A stretch of 64,000 nucleotides of DNA. Origin: an uncultured Spirochaetales bacterium (GTDB lineage Bacteria > Spirochaetota > Spirochaetia > Sphaerochaetales > Sphaerochaetaceae). Below are positions 26,565-35,246 of this stretch, piece by piece (position 1 is the stretch's first letter; every line of letters starts with the position of its first letter). Where the stretch lies: NCBI GenBank assembly GCA_944390865.1, contig CALXRC010000007.1, positions 1-64,000 of the forward strand, read 5' to 3'. The notes beneath the pieces are model-generated. The model searched no databases. It worked only from the letters and a program-made list of their open reading frames with translations, and was not told the origin of the DNA. The position numbers and the translations under genes were made by a program.

Positions 26565-26615
26565 GCCGTCCTGACGGCTGAGACGTAACGTAAGGGGCTC
26601 TGTCATGTACAGAGC
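26565..26615 (+). promoter_or_regulatory. structured rpsB leader
   Basis: Two hairpins in the 5' leader: GCCGT-CCTG-ACGGC (26565-26578) and GCTCTGT-CATGT-ACAGAGC (26597-26615), followed by a GGAGG ribosome binding site. In E. coli the rpsB leader is the site of autoregulation by S2. A similar role here is inference; the known E. coli structure was not aligned. Confidence 0.4.
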
Positions 26616-26635
26616 AGAAAAGATGGAGGATTACT

Positions 26636-27502
26636 ATGGCAGTAGTAACCATGAAGAGCCTGTTGGAATCAGGCGTACACTTTGGACATCAGACAAAGAG
26701 ATGGAATCCAAAGATGGCCCGTTTCATCTTCACAGAGAGAAACGGAATTCACATTATCGACCTGCAGAAGACTTCAGCCTGCATCGTTGAGGCTTATGAA
26801 GCAGTAAGGGCACAGGTCAAGAACGGCAAGCAGATCCTGTTTGTCGGCACAAAGAAGCAGGCACAGCAGACAATCGAGCAGGAAGCAAAGCGCTGCGGAA
26901 TGCCTTATGTCAACAACCGCTGGCTCGGCGGCATGCTCACAAACTTCTCAACAATCAAGAAGAGCATTGCAAAACTCAAGAAAATCGAAAAGATGGAAGC
27001 AGACGGCACATTTGCGTCCCTGACAAAGAAAGAAGTCGCCCTTTATACAAAGGAGAAGGCAAAGCTTGAGAAGAACCTCGGCGGCATCAAGGACATGAAG
27101 GAGCTGCCCGGCGCACTTTTCATCATTGACACAAAGAAGGAAGCTCTTGCTGTCGCAGAAGCAAAGAGACTCGGAATTCCGGTCATCGCAGTTGTCGACA
27201 CAAACTGTGATCCCACAAACATCACCTACCCGATTCCCGGCAACGATGATGCTATCAGGGCAATCTCACTGTTTGTCGAGATCTTCGCAAACGCAGTAAT
27301 CGATGCTGACAATGAAGCAGGACTCCAGATCATCGAATCACTTGATGATGAGGAAGAGACAGCAATCAACAGCAGCGCGGCCCCTGACAAGGATCAGGAG
27401 ATCGACGAGGCAGACTACGCCAACTACAAGGGTGATGAGTCAAATGTTGACAGCAGCGAGGAAAGCGAAGAGACAGAGGAAGACGACCTCTATACAAAAT
27501 AA
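26636..27502 (+). CDS. rpsB: 30S ribosomal protein S2
   Basis: 288 residues. Typical core: [22 protein letters not shown], then [20 protein letters not shown] and the [13 protein letters not shown] block. The last 60 residues are an acidic tail (many Asp, Glu and Ser) that is longer than usual. GGAGG precedes the ATG. tsf follows nine bases later. Confidence 0.97.
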   Translation: MAVVTMKSLLESGVHFGHQTKRWNPKMARFIFTERNGIHIIDLQKTSACIVEAYEAVRAQVKNGKQILFVGTKKQAQQTIEQEAKRCGMPYVNNRWLGGMLTNFSTIKKSIAKLKKIEKMEADGTFASLTKKEVALYTKEKAKLEKNLGGIKDMKELPGALFIIDTKKEALAVAEAKRLGIPVIAVVDTNCDPTNITYPIPGNDDAIRAISLFVEIFANAVIDADNEAGLQIIESLDDEEETAINSSAAPDKDQEIDEADYANYKGDESNVDSSEESEETEEDDLYTK

Positions 27503-27511
27503 GGAGTTAGT

Positions 27512-28354
27512 ATGGCTATTACAGCAGCAGATGTAAAGAAGCTCCGCGACATGACAGGAGCTGGTATGATGGACTGCAAGAAGGCTCTTGCAGAAGCTGA
27601 CGGCGATATGGCTCAGGCAGAGAAGATCCTGAAGGAAATGGGTCTCGCCGCTGTCGCCAAGAGACAGGACAGAGCTACAGAGAACGGCCGTGTCTTCACA
27701 CTCGTCAAGGGCTCAAAGGCCGTACTCCTTGAGCTGAGCTGCGAAACAGACTTCGTTGCAAGCAATGACAAGTTCAAGGCTCTTGGAAACCAGATGTGCG
27801 AAGTCATCCTTGACAAGGGCTACACAGAGCCGAATGAAGAGCTCAAGGGCATGGTTGACGCACTCATCGCCACAATCAAGGAGAACATGACTCTCAAGAG
27901 AATGTCCGTAATTGACATCCCTGCAAACGGCTATGCCGCAACCTACATCCACGGAGAGGGTGCACTTGCAGTCGTCGTCGTGTTCACAAGCGACAACATG
28001 GCTGTCTTTGAAAATGAGGCTGTGCAGACATTCACACATGACTGTGCCCTTCATGTCGCAGCCTACAAGCCGCAGTTCCTCAACACAGCAAGCGTCACAA
28101 AGGAGTATGAGGAGGAGCAGCTTTCAATCTTCCGTGCTCAGGTCGCTTCAATGGACAAGCCGGAAAAGGTCAAGGAAGGCATTGTGCGCGGCAAGCTCAG
28201 CAAGCTCTACAGCGAGGTCTGTTTCCTCAACCAGCCTTTTGTCAAGGACGATTCAATGTCTGTCGAGAAGAAGATGGCTGAAGTCGCAAAGCAGGCCGGC
28301 GGAAAGCTTGAGATTACTTTCTACAAGTATTATCAGGCAGGCGTTGAGGCCTAA
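27512..28354 (+). CDS. tsf: elongation factor Ts
   Basis: 280 residues. The TDVxxL-type motif appears as KKLRDMTGAGMMDCKKAL, followed by the two core domains (ELSCETDFVASND, then DCALHVAAYKPQFL). EF-Ts exchanges GDP for GTP on EF-Tu. It is slightly longer than many homologues at the C-terminus. It starts with AAGGAG nine bases upstream and is co-transcribed with rpsB. Confidence 0.97.
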   Translation: MAITAADVKKLRDMTGAGMMDCKKALAEADGDMAQAEKILKEMGLAAVAKRQDRATENGRVFTLVKGSKAVLLELSCETDFVASNDKFKALGNQMCEVILDKGYTEPNEELKGMVDALIATIKENMTLKRMSVIDIPANGYAATYIHGEGALAVVVVFTSDNMAVFENEAVQTFTHDCALHVAAYKPQFLNTASVTKEYEEEQLSIFRAQVASMDKPEKVKEGIVRGKLSKLYSEVCFLNQPFVKDDSMSVEKKMAEVAKQAGGKLEITFYKYYQAGVEA

Positions 28355-28365
28355 GGAGATACCTT

Positions 28366-28920
28366 ATGCAGAATGTTCTTTCCAGCTGTGAGAGCAGAAT
28401 GGACAAATGTGTCTCTTCTCTTGAGAACGAATATCTTTCAATGAGGACAGGCAGGGCTTCTGCCGCCCTCTTCGACAAGATCAAGGTTGACTACTACGGC
28501 ACAGAGACTCCTCTCAATCAGGTAGCCTCCATTTCCAGCCCTGAGGCAAGACTCATCGTCATCCAGCCCTGGGACAAGTCGGTCCTGGCTGCCATTGAGA
28601 AGGCTATCCAGAAAAGCGAGCTCGGACTCAACCCGAGCAATGACGGAAAGCTCATCAGAGTCAATTTCCCGCCTCTGACAGAGGACAGGAGAAAGGAACT
28701 GGCGAAGAGCGCGAAGGCTCTGGCTGAGAATGCCCGCGTTGCAGTGCGCAATGTCCGCCGTGATGCCATGGAAGAGCTGAAGAAACTGCAGAAAGCCGGT
28801 GACATCAGCGAAGATGAGCAGAAAGACGGAGAGACCAGGATCCAGAAAATGACTGACAAGGCTGTCGAGAAGATAGCCAAGGTCGCAGAATCAAAGGAAA
28901 AGGAGATCATGGAAATCTGA
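28366..28920 (+). CDS. frr: ribosome recycling factor
   Basis: 184 residues, the normal length. LRTGRASAALFDKIKVDYYGT, the central PW block and the C-terminal helix ERIQKMTDKAVEKI are all characteristic. It splits post-termination ribosomes with EF-G. pyrH, which often lies before frr, is absent. A terminator follows. Confidence 0.97.
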   Translation: MQNVLSSCESRMDKCVSSLENEYLSMRTGRASAALFDKIKVDYYGTETPLNQVASISSPEARLIVIQPWDKSVLAAIEKAIQKSELGLNPSNDGKLIRVNFPPLTEDRRKELAKSAKALAENARVAVRNVRRDAMEELKKLQKAGDISEDEQKDGETRIQKMTDKAVEKIAKVAESKEKEIMEI

Positions 28921-28936
28921 TTTCCATTCCTCAGCG

Positions 28937-28975
28937 ATCCAGGCTGGAGACATCCGGCCTGGATTTGTTTTTTTT
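28937..28975 (+). terminator. terminator between frr and uppS
   Basis: ATCCAGGC pairs with GCCTGGAT around 12 bases, followed by TTGTTTTTTTT. It separates the translation genes from the lipid genes; uppS starts only 17 bases after it, so the downstream genes need read-through or another promoter. Confidence 0.8.
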
Positions 28976-28991
28976 AAAGGGGTGTTTAGAA

Positions 28992-29678
28992 ATGAGGGAG
29001 GTTCCGCTTCACATCGGCTTTATCATGGACGGAAACGGAAGATGGGCCAAAAAGCGCTTCATGCCGCGCACAGCAGGTCATCTTGCCGGCCTGAAGGCTC
29101 TGAAGAAAGTAATACTCGGATGCATAGATCAGGGCGTCAGATATGCGACGCTGTACTGTTTCTCGACAGAAAACTGGAAGCGTCCTGCTGATGAGGTCAA
29201 TTATCTCATGGGCCTGTTCAGCGAGAAAATCATGGGAGAACTCCCCTTTTACAACAAGAACGGCATCCGCCTGCTGACAACAGGCGACATTTCCATACTG
29301 CCGGAGGATGCACGCAGGGCACTTCAGGATGCGGTCAGGGCGACAGAAGGCAATGATGTCATCACTGTGCAGCTTGCAATCAATTACGGAGGCCAGGCGG
29401 AGATCTGCCAGGCAGTAAACAGGGCGCTCAGCGAGGGAATAAGGGAAATCACGCCAGAGGTGATCAGGGCCCATTTTGACAACCCTGAAGTGCCTCCAGT
29501 GGAAATTATAGCCCGCAGTGCAGGAGAAAAACGGCTTTCCAACTTTCTTTTGTTCGACAGTGCCTATGCTGAATTCGCCTTTTATGATAAACTATGGCCT
29601 GACTGGGATGAAAATGATGTCTGTGGGATTATAGACGAGTTCAATACCAGGGTCAGAAAATTTGGAGGACTGGCATAA
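28992..29678 (+). CDS. uppS: isoprenyl transferase (undecaprenyl diphosphate synthase)
   Basis: 228 residues. HIGFIMDGNGRWAKKR carries the catalytic Asp and Gly-Asn-Gly-Arg. YCFSTENWKRP and RSAGEKRLSNFLL bind isopentenyl diphosphate. The enzyme makes the C55 lipid carrier for peptidoglycan. ATG 28992 follows AAAGGGG. The stop is one base from the cdsA start. Confidence 0.95.
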   Translation: MREVPLHIGFIMDGNGRWAKKRFMPRTAGHLAGLKALKKVILGCIDQGVRYATLYCFSTENWKRPADEVNYLMGLFSEKIMGELPFYNKNGIRLLTTGDISILPEDARRALQDAVRATEGNDVITVQLAINYGGQAEICQAVNRALSEGIREITPEVIRAHFDNPEVPPVEIIARSAGEKRLSNFLLFDSAYAEFAFYDKLWPDWDENDVCGIIDEFNTRVRKFGGLA

Positions 29679-29679
29679 C

Positions 29680-30528
29680 GTGACTTCGAACGGGCAGAGA
29701 ATTCTGACAGGATGCATCGCACTTCCTGCACTACTTATCATTATTCTCTTTTTACCTCAGCTGAACTATCTGGCTTTTGCCCTGATAGTGCTGTGTGCCA
29801 GCATTATCGGCTCGCATGAGATGCATAACATCCTCACGCACGATAAAGAGAATATGAAGCTGCCTCTGCCGTTCTGGACAGGTGCACTGCTTCCGGTTGC
29901 GGCCTATATCGAATACAGTCTCGGTTCAGACAGCGCCATCATCCTCTATACAATGATCGTCCTGATGAGCCTGGCCTTTCTCATTGAGACAATCACAGGC
30001 CACAGGGACAACTTTGCAGGAACAAGGGACAGGGCGTCGGCTGCAGTCATCCAGCTCCTCTACCCTAACCTGTTTGCCATCTTCTTCATCAGGCTCTGCT
30101 TTCTTTCTGACGCAAGGCTCTGGCTGCTGACCTTCTTCGTGCTTGTATTCAGCTGCGACACCTTCGCCTATTTCTTCGGACGCTGGTTCGGAAAGAACAA
30201 CAGGGGCATTGTCCAGGTCAGTCCCAACAAGAGCGTCGCAGGTTTCATCGCAGGAGCAGTTATTCCAGCACTGATTCTGGCCCTGCTCTCAGCCTTTTTT
30301 GAAGCATACAGCCTCAGCTGGTGGGAAGGCCTGATAGTCGGCTTCTTCACAGCAGTCGCCGGAATCTGCGGAGACCTGATTGAATCCGCATTCAAGCGTT
30401 CCAGTGCCATGAAAGACAGCGGGACAGTTGTTCCCGGCCGCGGAGGCATTCTCGATTCAATAGATTCACTTATCATTGCGGCTCCTGTCTACATTGCACT
30501 CCTGCACTGTTTCAGGGTGACAATCTGA
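29680..30528 (+). CDS. cdsA: phosphatidate cytidylyltransferase
   Basis: 282 residues with eight or so membrane helices. The C-terminal signature reads SAFKRSSAMKDSG...PGRGGILDSIDS, with the CdsA lysine, aspartate and glycine residues. It makes CDP-diacylglycerol. I choose GTG 29680 because it lies one base after the uppS stop with GGAGGA 10 bases upstream; TTG 29662, which would place the start inside uppS, is less likely. Confidence 0.92.
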   Translation: MTSNGQRILTGCIALPALLIIILFLPQLNYLAFALIVLCASIIGSHEMHNILTHDKENMKLPLPFWTGALLPVAAYIEYSLGSDSAIILYTMIVLMSLAFLIETITGHRDNFAGTRDRASAAVIQLLYPNLFAIFFIRLCFLSDARLWLLTFFVLVFSCDTFAYFFGRWFGKNNRGIVQVSPNKSVAGFIAGAVIPALILALLSAFFEAYSLSWWEGLIVGFFTAVAGICGDLIESAFKRSSAMKDSGTVVPGRGGILDSIDSLIIAAPVYIALLHCFRVTI

Positions 30529-30532
30529 GCCT

Positions 30533-31615
30533 ATGAGAACACTGCTCATACTTGGTGCCACAGGTTCTATCGGCACGACTGCGCTGAATGCAGTCAGGCA
30601 GAAGAAGCTTGACGTACGGATCACTGGACTTGTAGCACATTCCTCATCTGACAGGCTCAGAGCACTGGCAGAAGAGTTTTCATGCCCTTTTACACTGAAC
30701 ACTGACAGCAGCAGCCTGAGATCATTCATCAGGGCAAACAGAGCTGACATTGCACTGAACGCGATAGCCGGAGCAGCAGGACTTGAAGCCAGTCTTTTCT
30801 GCCTGCAGGAAGGAATGGATCTGGCCCTGGCAAACAAGGAATCAGTCGTCATGGGCGGTCAGGTGCTCTTTGACGAAGCGAAAAAGAACAAGGCCAGGAT
30901 CATTCCGGTCGACAGCGAGCACAGCGCTATATACCACCTGCTCAAGGGCAGGCCTGATGCAGAGTCCCTGGTGATAACCGCAAGCGGAGGCCCCTTTCTC
31001 GGACGCGGGGATCTGGAAAATGTCAGCCCGGAAGAGGCTGCGAACCATCCGACATGGAAGATGGGAAGAAAGATATCCATTGACAGCAGCACGCTTGCGA
31101 ACAAGGGCCTGGAAGTGATTGAGGCAGGCTTTCTTTTCAATATGCCTGCAGACAGAATCGAAGTCACGATCCACAGACAGTCAGTTGTCCACTCAATGGT
31201 GAGAATGAAGGATGGAAGCGTATATGCGCAGCTTTCTCCTCCAGACATGACGCTGCCGATTGTAAGTGCAGTCAATGATGACAGGCAGGTTCTTCATGAG
31301 GTAGTCAGACCTCTGTCTTTCAGCGGCCTGACGCTGACCTTCCAGGACTGGGACAGGACTGAGTTTCCCCTTCTTGCTCTTGCTTACAAAGCTCTTGAGA
31401 GGAAAAAGTCCTACCCTGTGGCCTTCAATGCCGCAGATGAGGTTGCCGTTGCGGCATTCTGCGACAGGAAGATCAGATACACAGACATCGCGCGCATTGT
31501 CTCTGCCGTAATGGAAGAAGACTGGTCAGCTGAAATAACCAGCTATGAGGATATCATCGTGCAGGACAGGCTGGCGCGTCTGAAGGCAGGTCAGTTATGC
31601 TCCTGTCATATCTGA
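30533..31615 (+). CDS. dxr: 1-deoxy-D-xylulose 5-phosphate reductoisomerase
   Basis: 360 residues. LILGATGSIGTTAL is the NADPH loop. ALANKESVVMGG, PVDSEHSAIYHLL and the catalytic-loop SGGPF block with MGRKISIDSSTLANKG are all present. It makes MEP, the first committed step of the MEP isoprenoid route that feeds uppS. It starts 4 bases after cdsA. Confidence 0.96.
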   Translation: MRTLLILGATGSIGTTALNAVRQKKLDVRITGLVAHSSSDRLRALAEEFSCPFTLNTDSSSLRSFIRANRADIALNAIAGAAGLEASLFCLQEGMDLALANKESVVMGGQVLFDEAKKNKARIIPVDSEHSAIYHLLKGRPDAESLVITASGGPFLGRGDLENVSPEEAANHPTWKMGRKISIDSSTLANKGLEVIEAGFLFNMPADRIEVTIHRQSVVHSMVRMKDGSVYAQLSPPDMTLPIVSAVNDDRQVLHEVVRPLSFSGLTLTFQDWDRTEFPLLALAYKALERKKSYPVAFNAADEVAVAAFCDRKIRYTDIARIVSAVMEEDWSAEITSYEDIIVQDRLARLKAGQLCSCHI

Positions 31616-32925
31616 TCCAGCTTGTCATCGGCTTCCTGGGCATCGGGCTCATTGTTCTGGTCCATGAAACGGGTCACTTCATCGCTGCCAGGCTTTCAGG
31701 AGTGCGCGTTGAGACATTCGGCATCGGAATGGGGCCAAGGCTTTTCAGCATTTACACGAAGAACACGGAAATACGCTTCTCGCTCATTCCTTTCGGAGGC
31801 TACTGCCGCATGGACGGATCCATTGATCTCGTTCAGGCATTGAGAGATGAGTCCAGGTCATTCACGAAAGGAGAATACGGATCCTACTTCACGACAACGC
31901 CGCTTGTGCGATTCTTCATCTTTCTGGCCGGCCCGCTTACAAGCTTTCTGTTTTCCTTTCTGCTGTTCCTTGCCGTTTCCTTCATACCGGTCATGCAGGC
32001 AGTTGATCCTCCCAGAGTCGCTGTTGTAAGCGACTATCCCGAGCTTTTCAAAAGCAGCATCACGCAGGAAGAGATACGCACAGGAGATCTCATCCTCTCA
32101 GTTGACGGCCAGCCTGTCAGCACCTGGCAGGAGGCGGAAGAGCTGATTGCCAGTGCAGGAAAGGCAGCTCTTGACCTGAAGATACTTCGTGACGGTCAGA
32201 TCCTTGATGTTACTGCAGAGGGACTGTCCTCCGGCGATACCTTCCTCTTCGGGCTTGCCCTGTATCAGGAACCTGTTATCGGAAGAGTTGAGGACACAAA
32301 GCTTTTCCAGACAGGAGACAGGATAATCTCAGTCAACGGGCACAGAATTGACAACACATATGACTTCTACATGCTCAGCAGCAGTGACATGAACATCGTC
32401 CTTGAGAGGGACGGACAGGAGACAGAGGTCTTCTATCCGGCTTCAGATGCCTTCCCCTTTGCCTGGCAGAGCAGGCTCATCCCCATGCCGCGCCAGGGCT
32501 TCCTGTCATCAGCTGCATCAGCTTTTTCCTCTGCGGTTTCAGCACTCCAGGACACGCTGTCATCACTGTCAGGGCTTGTGCACCAGAACTCAGAGGAAGT
32601 CAGGAATGAAATAACAGGCCCCACACGCGCGGCCCAGTCTATCGGCAGCATAACCACGCTGGGACTTGAAAGCGGACTGCTGACGGCAGTCAGGGCCTTC
32701 CTGTATCTGCTGTCGCTTGTCTCGGTGTCTCTGTGTGTCGCAAACCTGCTTCCGGTTCCCGTTTTCGACGGAGGAGGAATGCTGATCAATCTGATCCAGA
32801 TGATTACAGGAAAGGAAATGACGCCGAAAAGCTATGTCGTCTTCCAGATCATCGGCCTTGTCTGCTCTGTTGTCATCATAGCAGCGCTCTACTCGCTGGA
32901 TATAATCCACTACCTCAAGGGCTGA
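31597..32925 (+). CDS. rseP: RseP-type intramembrane zinc metalloprotease
   Basis: 442 residues. HETGH at residues 24-28 is the HExxH zinc site, and NLLPVPVFDGGGML near residue 385 supplies the conserved NxxPxxxxDG. Two PDZ-like regions lie between (about 140-210 and 220-280). The site-2 protease cleaves membrane-bound anti-sigma or signal-peptide remnants. Its start lies inside the end of dxr (19 bases). Confidence 0.95.
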   Translation: MLLSYLIQLVIGFLGIGLIVLVHETGHFIAARLSGVRVETFGIGMGPRLFSIYTKNTEIRFSLIPFGGYCRMDGSIDLVQALRDESRSFTKGEYGSYFTTTPLVRFFIFLAGPLTSFLFSFLLFLAVSFIPVMQAVDPPRVAVVSDYPELFKSSITQEEIRTGDLILSVDGQPVSTWQEAEELIASAGKAALDLKILRDGQILDVTAEGLSSGDTFLFGLALYQEPVIGRVEDTKLFQTGDRIISVNGHRIDNTYDFYMLSSSDMNIVLERDGQETEVFYPASDAFPFAWQSRLIPMPRQGFLSSAASAFSSAVSALQDTLSSLSGLVHQNSEEVRNEITGPTRAAQSIGSITTLGLESGLLTAVRAFLYLLSLVSVSLCVANLLPVPVFDGGGMLINLIQMITGKEMTPKSYVVFQIIGLVCSVVIIAALYSLDIIHYLKG

Positions 32926-32965
32926 AGATCCTTGAATTAAAGCGGACTGGTGTTCCTGAACACGT

Positions 32966-32998
32966 GAAAAAAGGCATCCCGTTCAGACAGGATGCCTT
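32966..32998 (-). terminator. terminator of the nucleoside/transketolase operon
   Basis: Minus strand: AAGGCATCC pairs with GGATGCCTT around 10 bases and is followed by TTTTCACG. It lies 22 bases after the last gene of the minus-strand operon. Confidence 0.7.
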
Positions 32999-33019
32999 AT
33001 CTGAGATGTGAAAAGGAAA

Positions 33020-33964
33020 TTACATCAGGGCTTCTGCTTTCTTGACCATGTTGTCAGCTGTCATGCCGAAAGTCTCAGCAAGGTAAGAGAGTGAGCCGAC
33101 TTCTCCGAAGCGCTCTCCGACATTGATGAAATCAACTTTTGCGCTGATTCCTTCTTTGAAAAGAAGCGCACTGATCATCTCTCCCGTTCCCCCGGGATAG
33201 CGTCCGTTCTCACAGATCAGAAGCCTTCCGGTCTCCGCTGCGGCCTTAGTGATCGTCTCTGCATCAAGCGGGCGGATTGTATGCAGGTCAATGACTCTCG
33301 TGCTGACTCCCTTTGCCTCAAGAGCAGCTGCTGCCTTCTCTGCCTCGCTGACAAGATGGACGCCTGTCGCGATTATGGTCAGGTCACTTCCGTCTCTTAC
33401 AGTGATTGCCTTGCCGAGCCTGATCTCTACATCATCGCCATAGCGTCTTGTGGAGCCCTTTCTCGGAGTTCTCAGATAGGATGACTGCCCCGTGGCATAG
33501 ACCTGCTGGACAAGCTCATACAGGCTTCTGATATCACTTGGCTCATAGATTATGAGTCCTGGAATCTGGCGCATCAGTGCAATATCCTCAAACGGCATAT
33601 GCGTTCCGCCGTTGTACTGAGCCGTGATGCCCGGATCTGTGCCGACAATGTGCACTGTGCGGTGCGCATAGCCGATTGAGATGAACACCTGATCATACAT
33701 TCTTCTGGATGCGAAGCAGCCGAAGCTGTGAATGAACGGAGTCAGGCCGACAGAGGAAAGTCCTCCGGCAACTGCTGCCATGTTGGCCTCTGCGATTCCG
33801 CAGTTGTAGAAGCGGTCAGGGAACTCCTTCTGGAACTCTGTTGTTCCAAGGCAGGAGGAAAGATCACTGTCAAGCACGACAATGTCATCATGAACCTTTG
33901 CAAGATCAATGATCGAACCGACTACTGCATCTCTGTAGTTTTCATATACGCTTGTGTCTTTCAT
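33020..33964 (-). CDS. transketolase, C-terminal half
   Basis: 314 residues corresponding to the pyrimidine-binding and C-terminal transketolase domains: the Glu in the FYNCGIAEANM block that activates thiamine, then TVHIVGTDPGITAQYNGG..., GVHLVSEAEKAA. It pairs with the next gene upstream, a separate N-terminal half; the two overlap by four bases. The split form is common in spirochaetes and clostridia. Together they interconvert pentose, heptose and triose phosphates. It is the last gene of the operon. Confidence 0.93.
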   Translation of the reverse strand: MKDTSVYENYRDAVVGSIIDLAKVHDDIVVLDSDLSSCLGTTEFQKEFPDRFYNCGIAEANMAAVAGGLSSVGLTPFIHSFGCFASRRMYDQVFISIGYAHRTVHIVGTDPGITAQYNGGTHMPFEDIALMRQIPGLIIYEPSDIRSLYELVQQVYATGQSSYLRTPRKGSTRRYGDDVEIRLGKAITVRDGSDLTIIATGVHLVSEAEKAAAALEAKGVSTRVIDLHTIRPLDAETITKAAAETGRLLICENGRYPGGTGEMISALLFKEGISAKVDFINVGERFGEVGSLSYLAETFGMTADNMVKKAEALM

Positions 33965-34803
33965 GCCTTTCCCCCTTCTCTCTCAAGTAAAGCTGCAATA
34001 GCCTCTTCTGCCTTTTCCTTTGAAACAGGCATGGAATGGTTAGCCTTGATGCCCTCACCGGGGATGTAGCCATAACTCTTGACTGTATGCAGAAGAATCA
34101 TTGTCGGCCTGGTCTTTTCTTCCTTTGCCTTTGCGATCGCGGCTGCAATCTGCTCAAAGTCATGACCGTTCTCCACTTCAACAGTATTCCATCCGAAACT
34201 GTCGTAACGCTGATCCAGCTTGTGCATCGGGATGATATTCTCTGTGTAGTCGTCAAGCTGCTGGCCGTTGATGTCTGTAAAGGCAATGAGCCTGTTCAGA
34301 TGCCATGCGCCTGCAGCCTCTGCAGCTTCCCAGACCTCTCCTTCCTGGCTTTCGCCGTCGCCGACGATTGCATATGTGTAAGCATCGCAGCCTCTGATCT
34401 TCTGGCCCAGAGCAATGCCGACTGCCGCGCTTATTCCCTGTCCAAGAGAACCGGCAGTGAAATCAACGCCAGGAGTCTTTGTCATGTCAGCATGGCTGGG
34501 AAGGCGTGTTCCGCCCTGATTCAGCGTGCTGAGCATGCTCTCATCAAAATAGCCTTTCTTCGCGAGCATCGCATAAAGAGCCGGACCGCTGTGACCTTTT
34601 GAAATTACAAGGCGGTCGCGCTCAGGCCAGTCAGGCCTTGAAGGATCGATATTCATCTCATGATAGTAGAGATAGGTCAGCACTTCCACAACAGACATGC
34701 TGCCTCCGATATGGCCGGAACCAAAGGATGCGATTTCCCTTATGATCTTCACTCTCGCATCCAGAGCTTCCTTTTTCAGTTTCTCCAGTTCTCTGCTGTC
34801 CAT
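33961..34803 (-). CDS. transketolase, N-terminal (thiamine-diphosphate-binding) half
   Basis: 280 residues. GHIGGSMSVVEVLTYLYY, SKGHSGPALYAMLA and the thiamine diphosphate motif VGDGESQEGEVWEAAEAAGAW are all present. AFTDINGQQLD is the conserved strand after the cofactor site. ATG 34803 has GGAGG seven bases before it. Coupled to the C-terminal half by an ATGA overlap. Confidence 0.93.
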   Translation of the reverse strand: MDSRELEKLKKEALDARVKIIREIASFGSGHIGGSMSVVEVLTYLYYHEMNIDPSRPDWPERDRLVISKGHSGPALYAMLAKKGYFDESMLSTLNQGGTRLPSHADMTKTPGVDFTAGSLGQGISAAVGIALGQKIRGCDAYTYAIVGDGESQEGEVWEAAEAAGAWHLNRLIAFTDINGQQLDDYTENIIPMHKLDQRYDSFGWNTVEVENGHDFEQIAAAIAKAKEEKTRPTMILLHTVKSYGYIPGEGIKANHSMPVSKEKAEEAIAALLEREGGKA

Positions 34804-34805
34804 GC

Positions 34806-35246
34806 TTACCTCCTCTCCAGCTTTGCAATTTTATCGATTCTCTGCTGGTGCACTCCGCCCAGGAAGCTGCTGGACATATATGATTCCACCAGATTCCAGG
34901 CCAGTTCCACTCCCAGCGTCCTTGCTCCCAGTGTGATGACATTGGCATTATTGTGAGCCTTTGCCATGGCGGCTGAGTATGCATCAGACAGATGGGCAGC
35001 CCTGATACCGTCAATTTTGTTGGCGGCAATTGAAATTCCGATTCCGGTTCCGCAGATGAGAATGCCGAAATCATAACCGTCCTTCAGCAGTCTGGTGCAC
35101 AGTGTCTGGGCAACATCAGGGTAATCCACCGCATCCTTGCTGTAGCAGCCAATATCCTCTACCTCATGGCCTTCTTTCTTCAATCGTACGGCCAGCTCGC
35201 CCTTAAGCTCATAGCCGCCGTGGTCCGATCCGATAATTATTCTCAT
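34806..35246 (-). CDS. rpiB: ribose-5-phosphate isomerase B
   Basis: 146 residues. GSDHGGYELK, ILICGTGIGISIAANK (catalytic Cys) and SDAYSAAMAKAHNNANVITLGAR match RpiB/LacAB. RpiB interconverts ribose 5-phosphate and ribulose 5-phosphate; some homologues act on allose 6-phosphate. Its 3' end is two bases from the transketolase start, and the upstream LacI gene overlaps it by four bases. Its position supports a pentose-phosphate fate for the imported sugar. Confidence 0.9.
   Translation of the reverse strand: MRIIIGSDHGGYELKGELAVRLKKEGHEVEDIGCYSKDAVDYPDVAQTLCTRLLKDGYDFGILICGTGIGISIAANKIDGIRAAHLSDAYSAAMAKAHNNANVITLGARTLGVELAWNLVESYMSSSFLGGVHQQRIDKIAKLERR

Noticed and set aside
33020-34803. Transketolase broken by a frameshift
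   Set aside because: Both halves have their own start with a ribosome binding site and a four-base coupled overlap; split transketolases are normal in spirochaetes.
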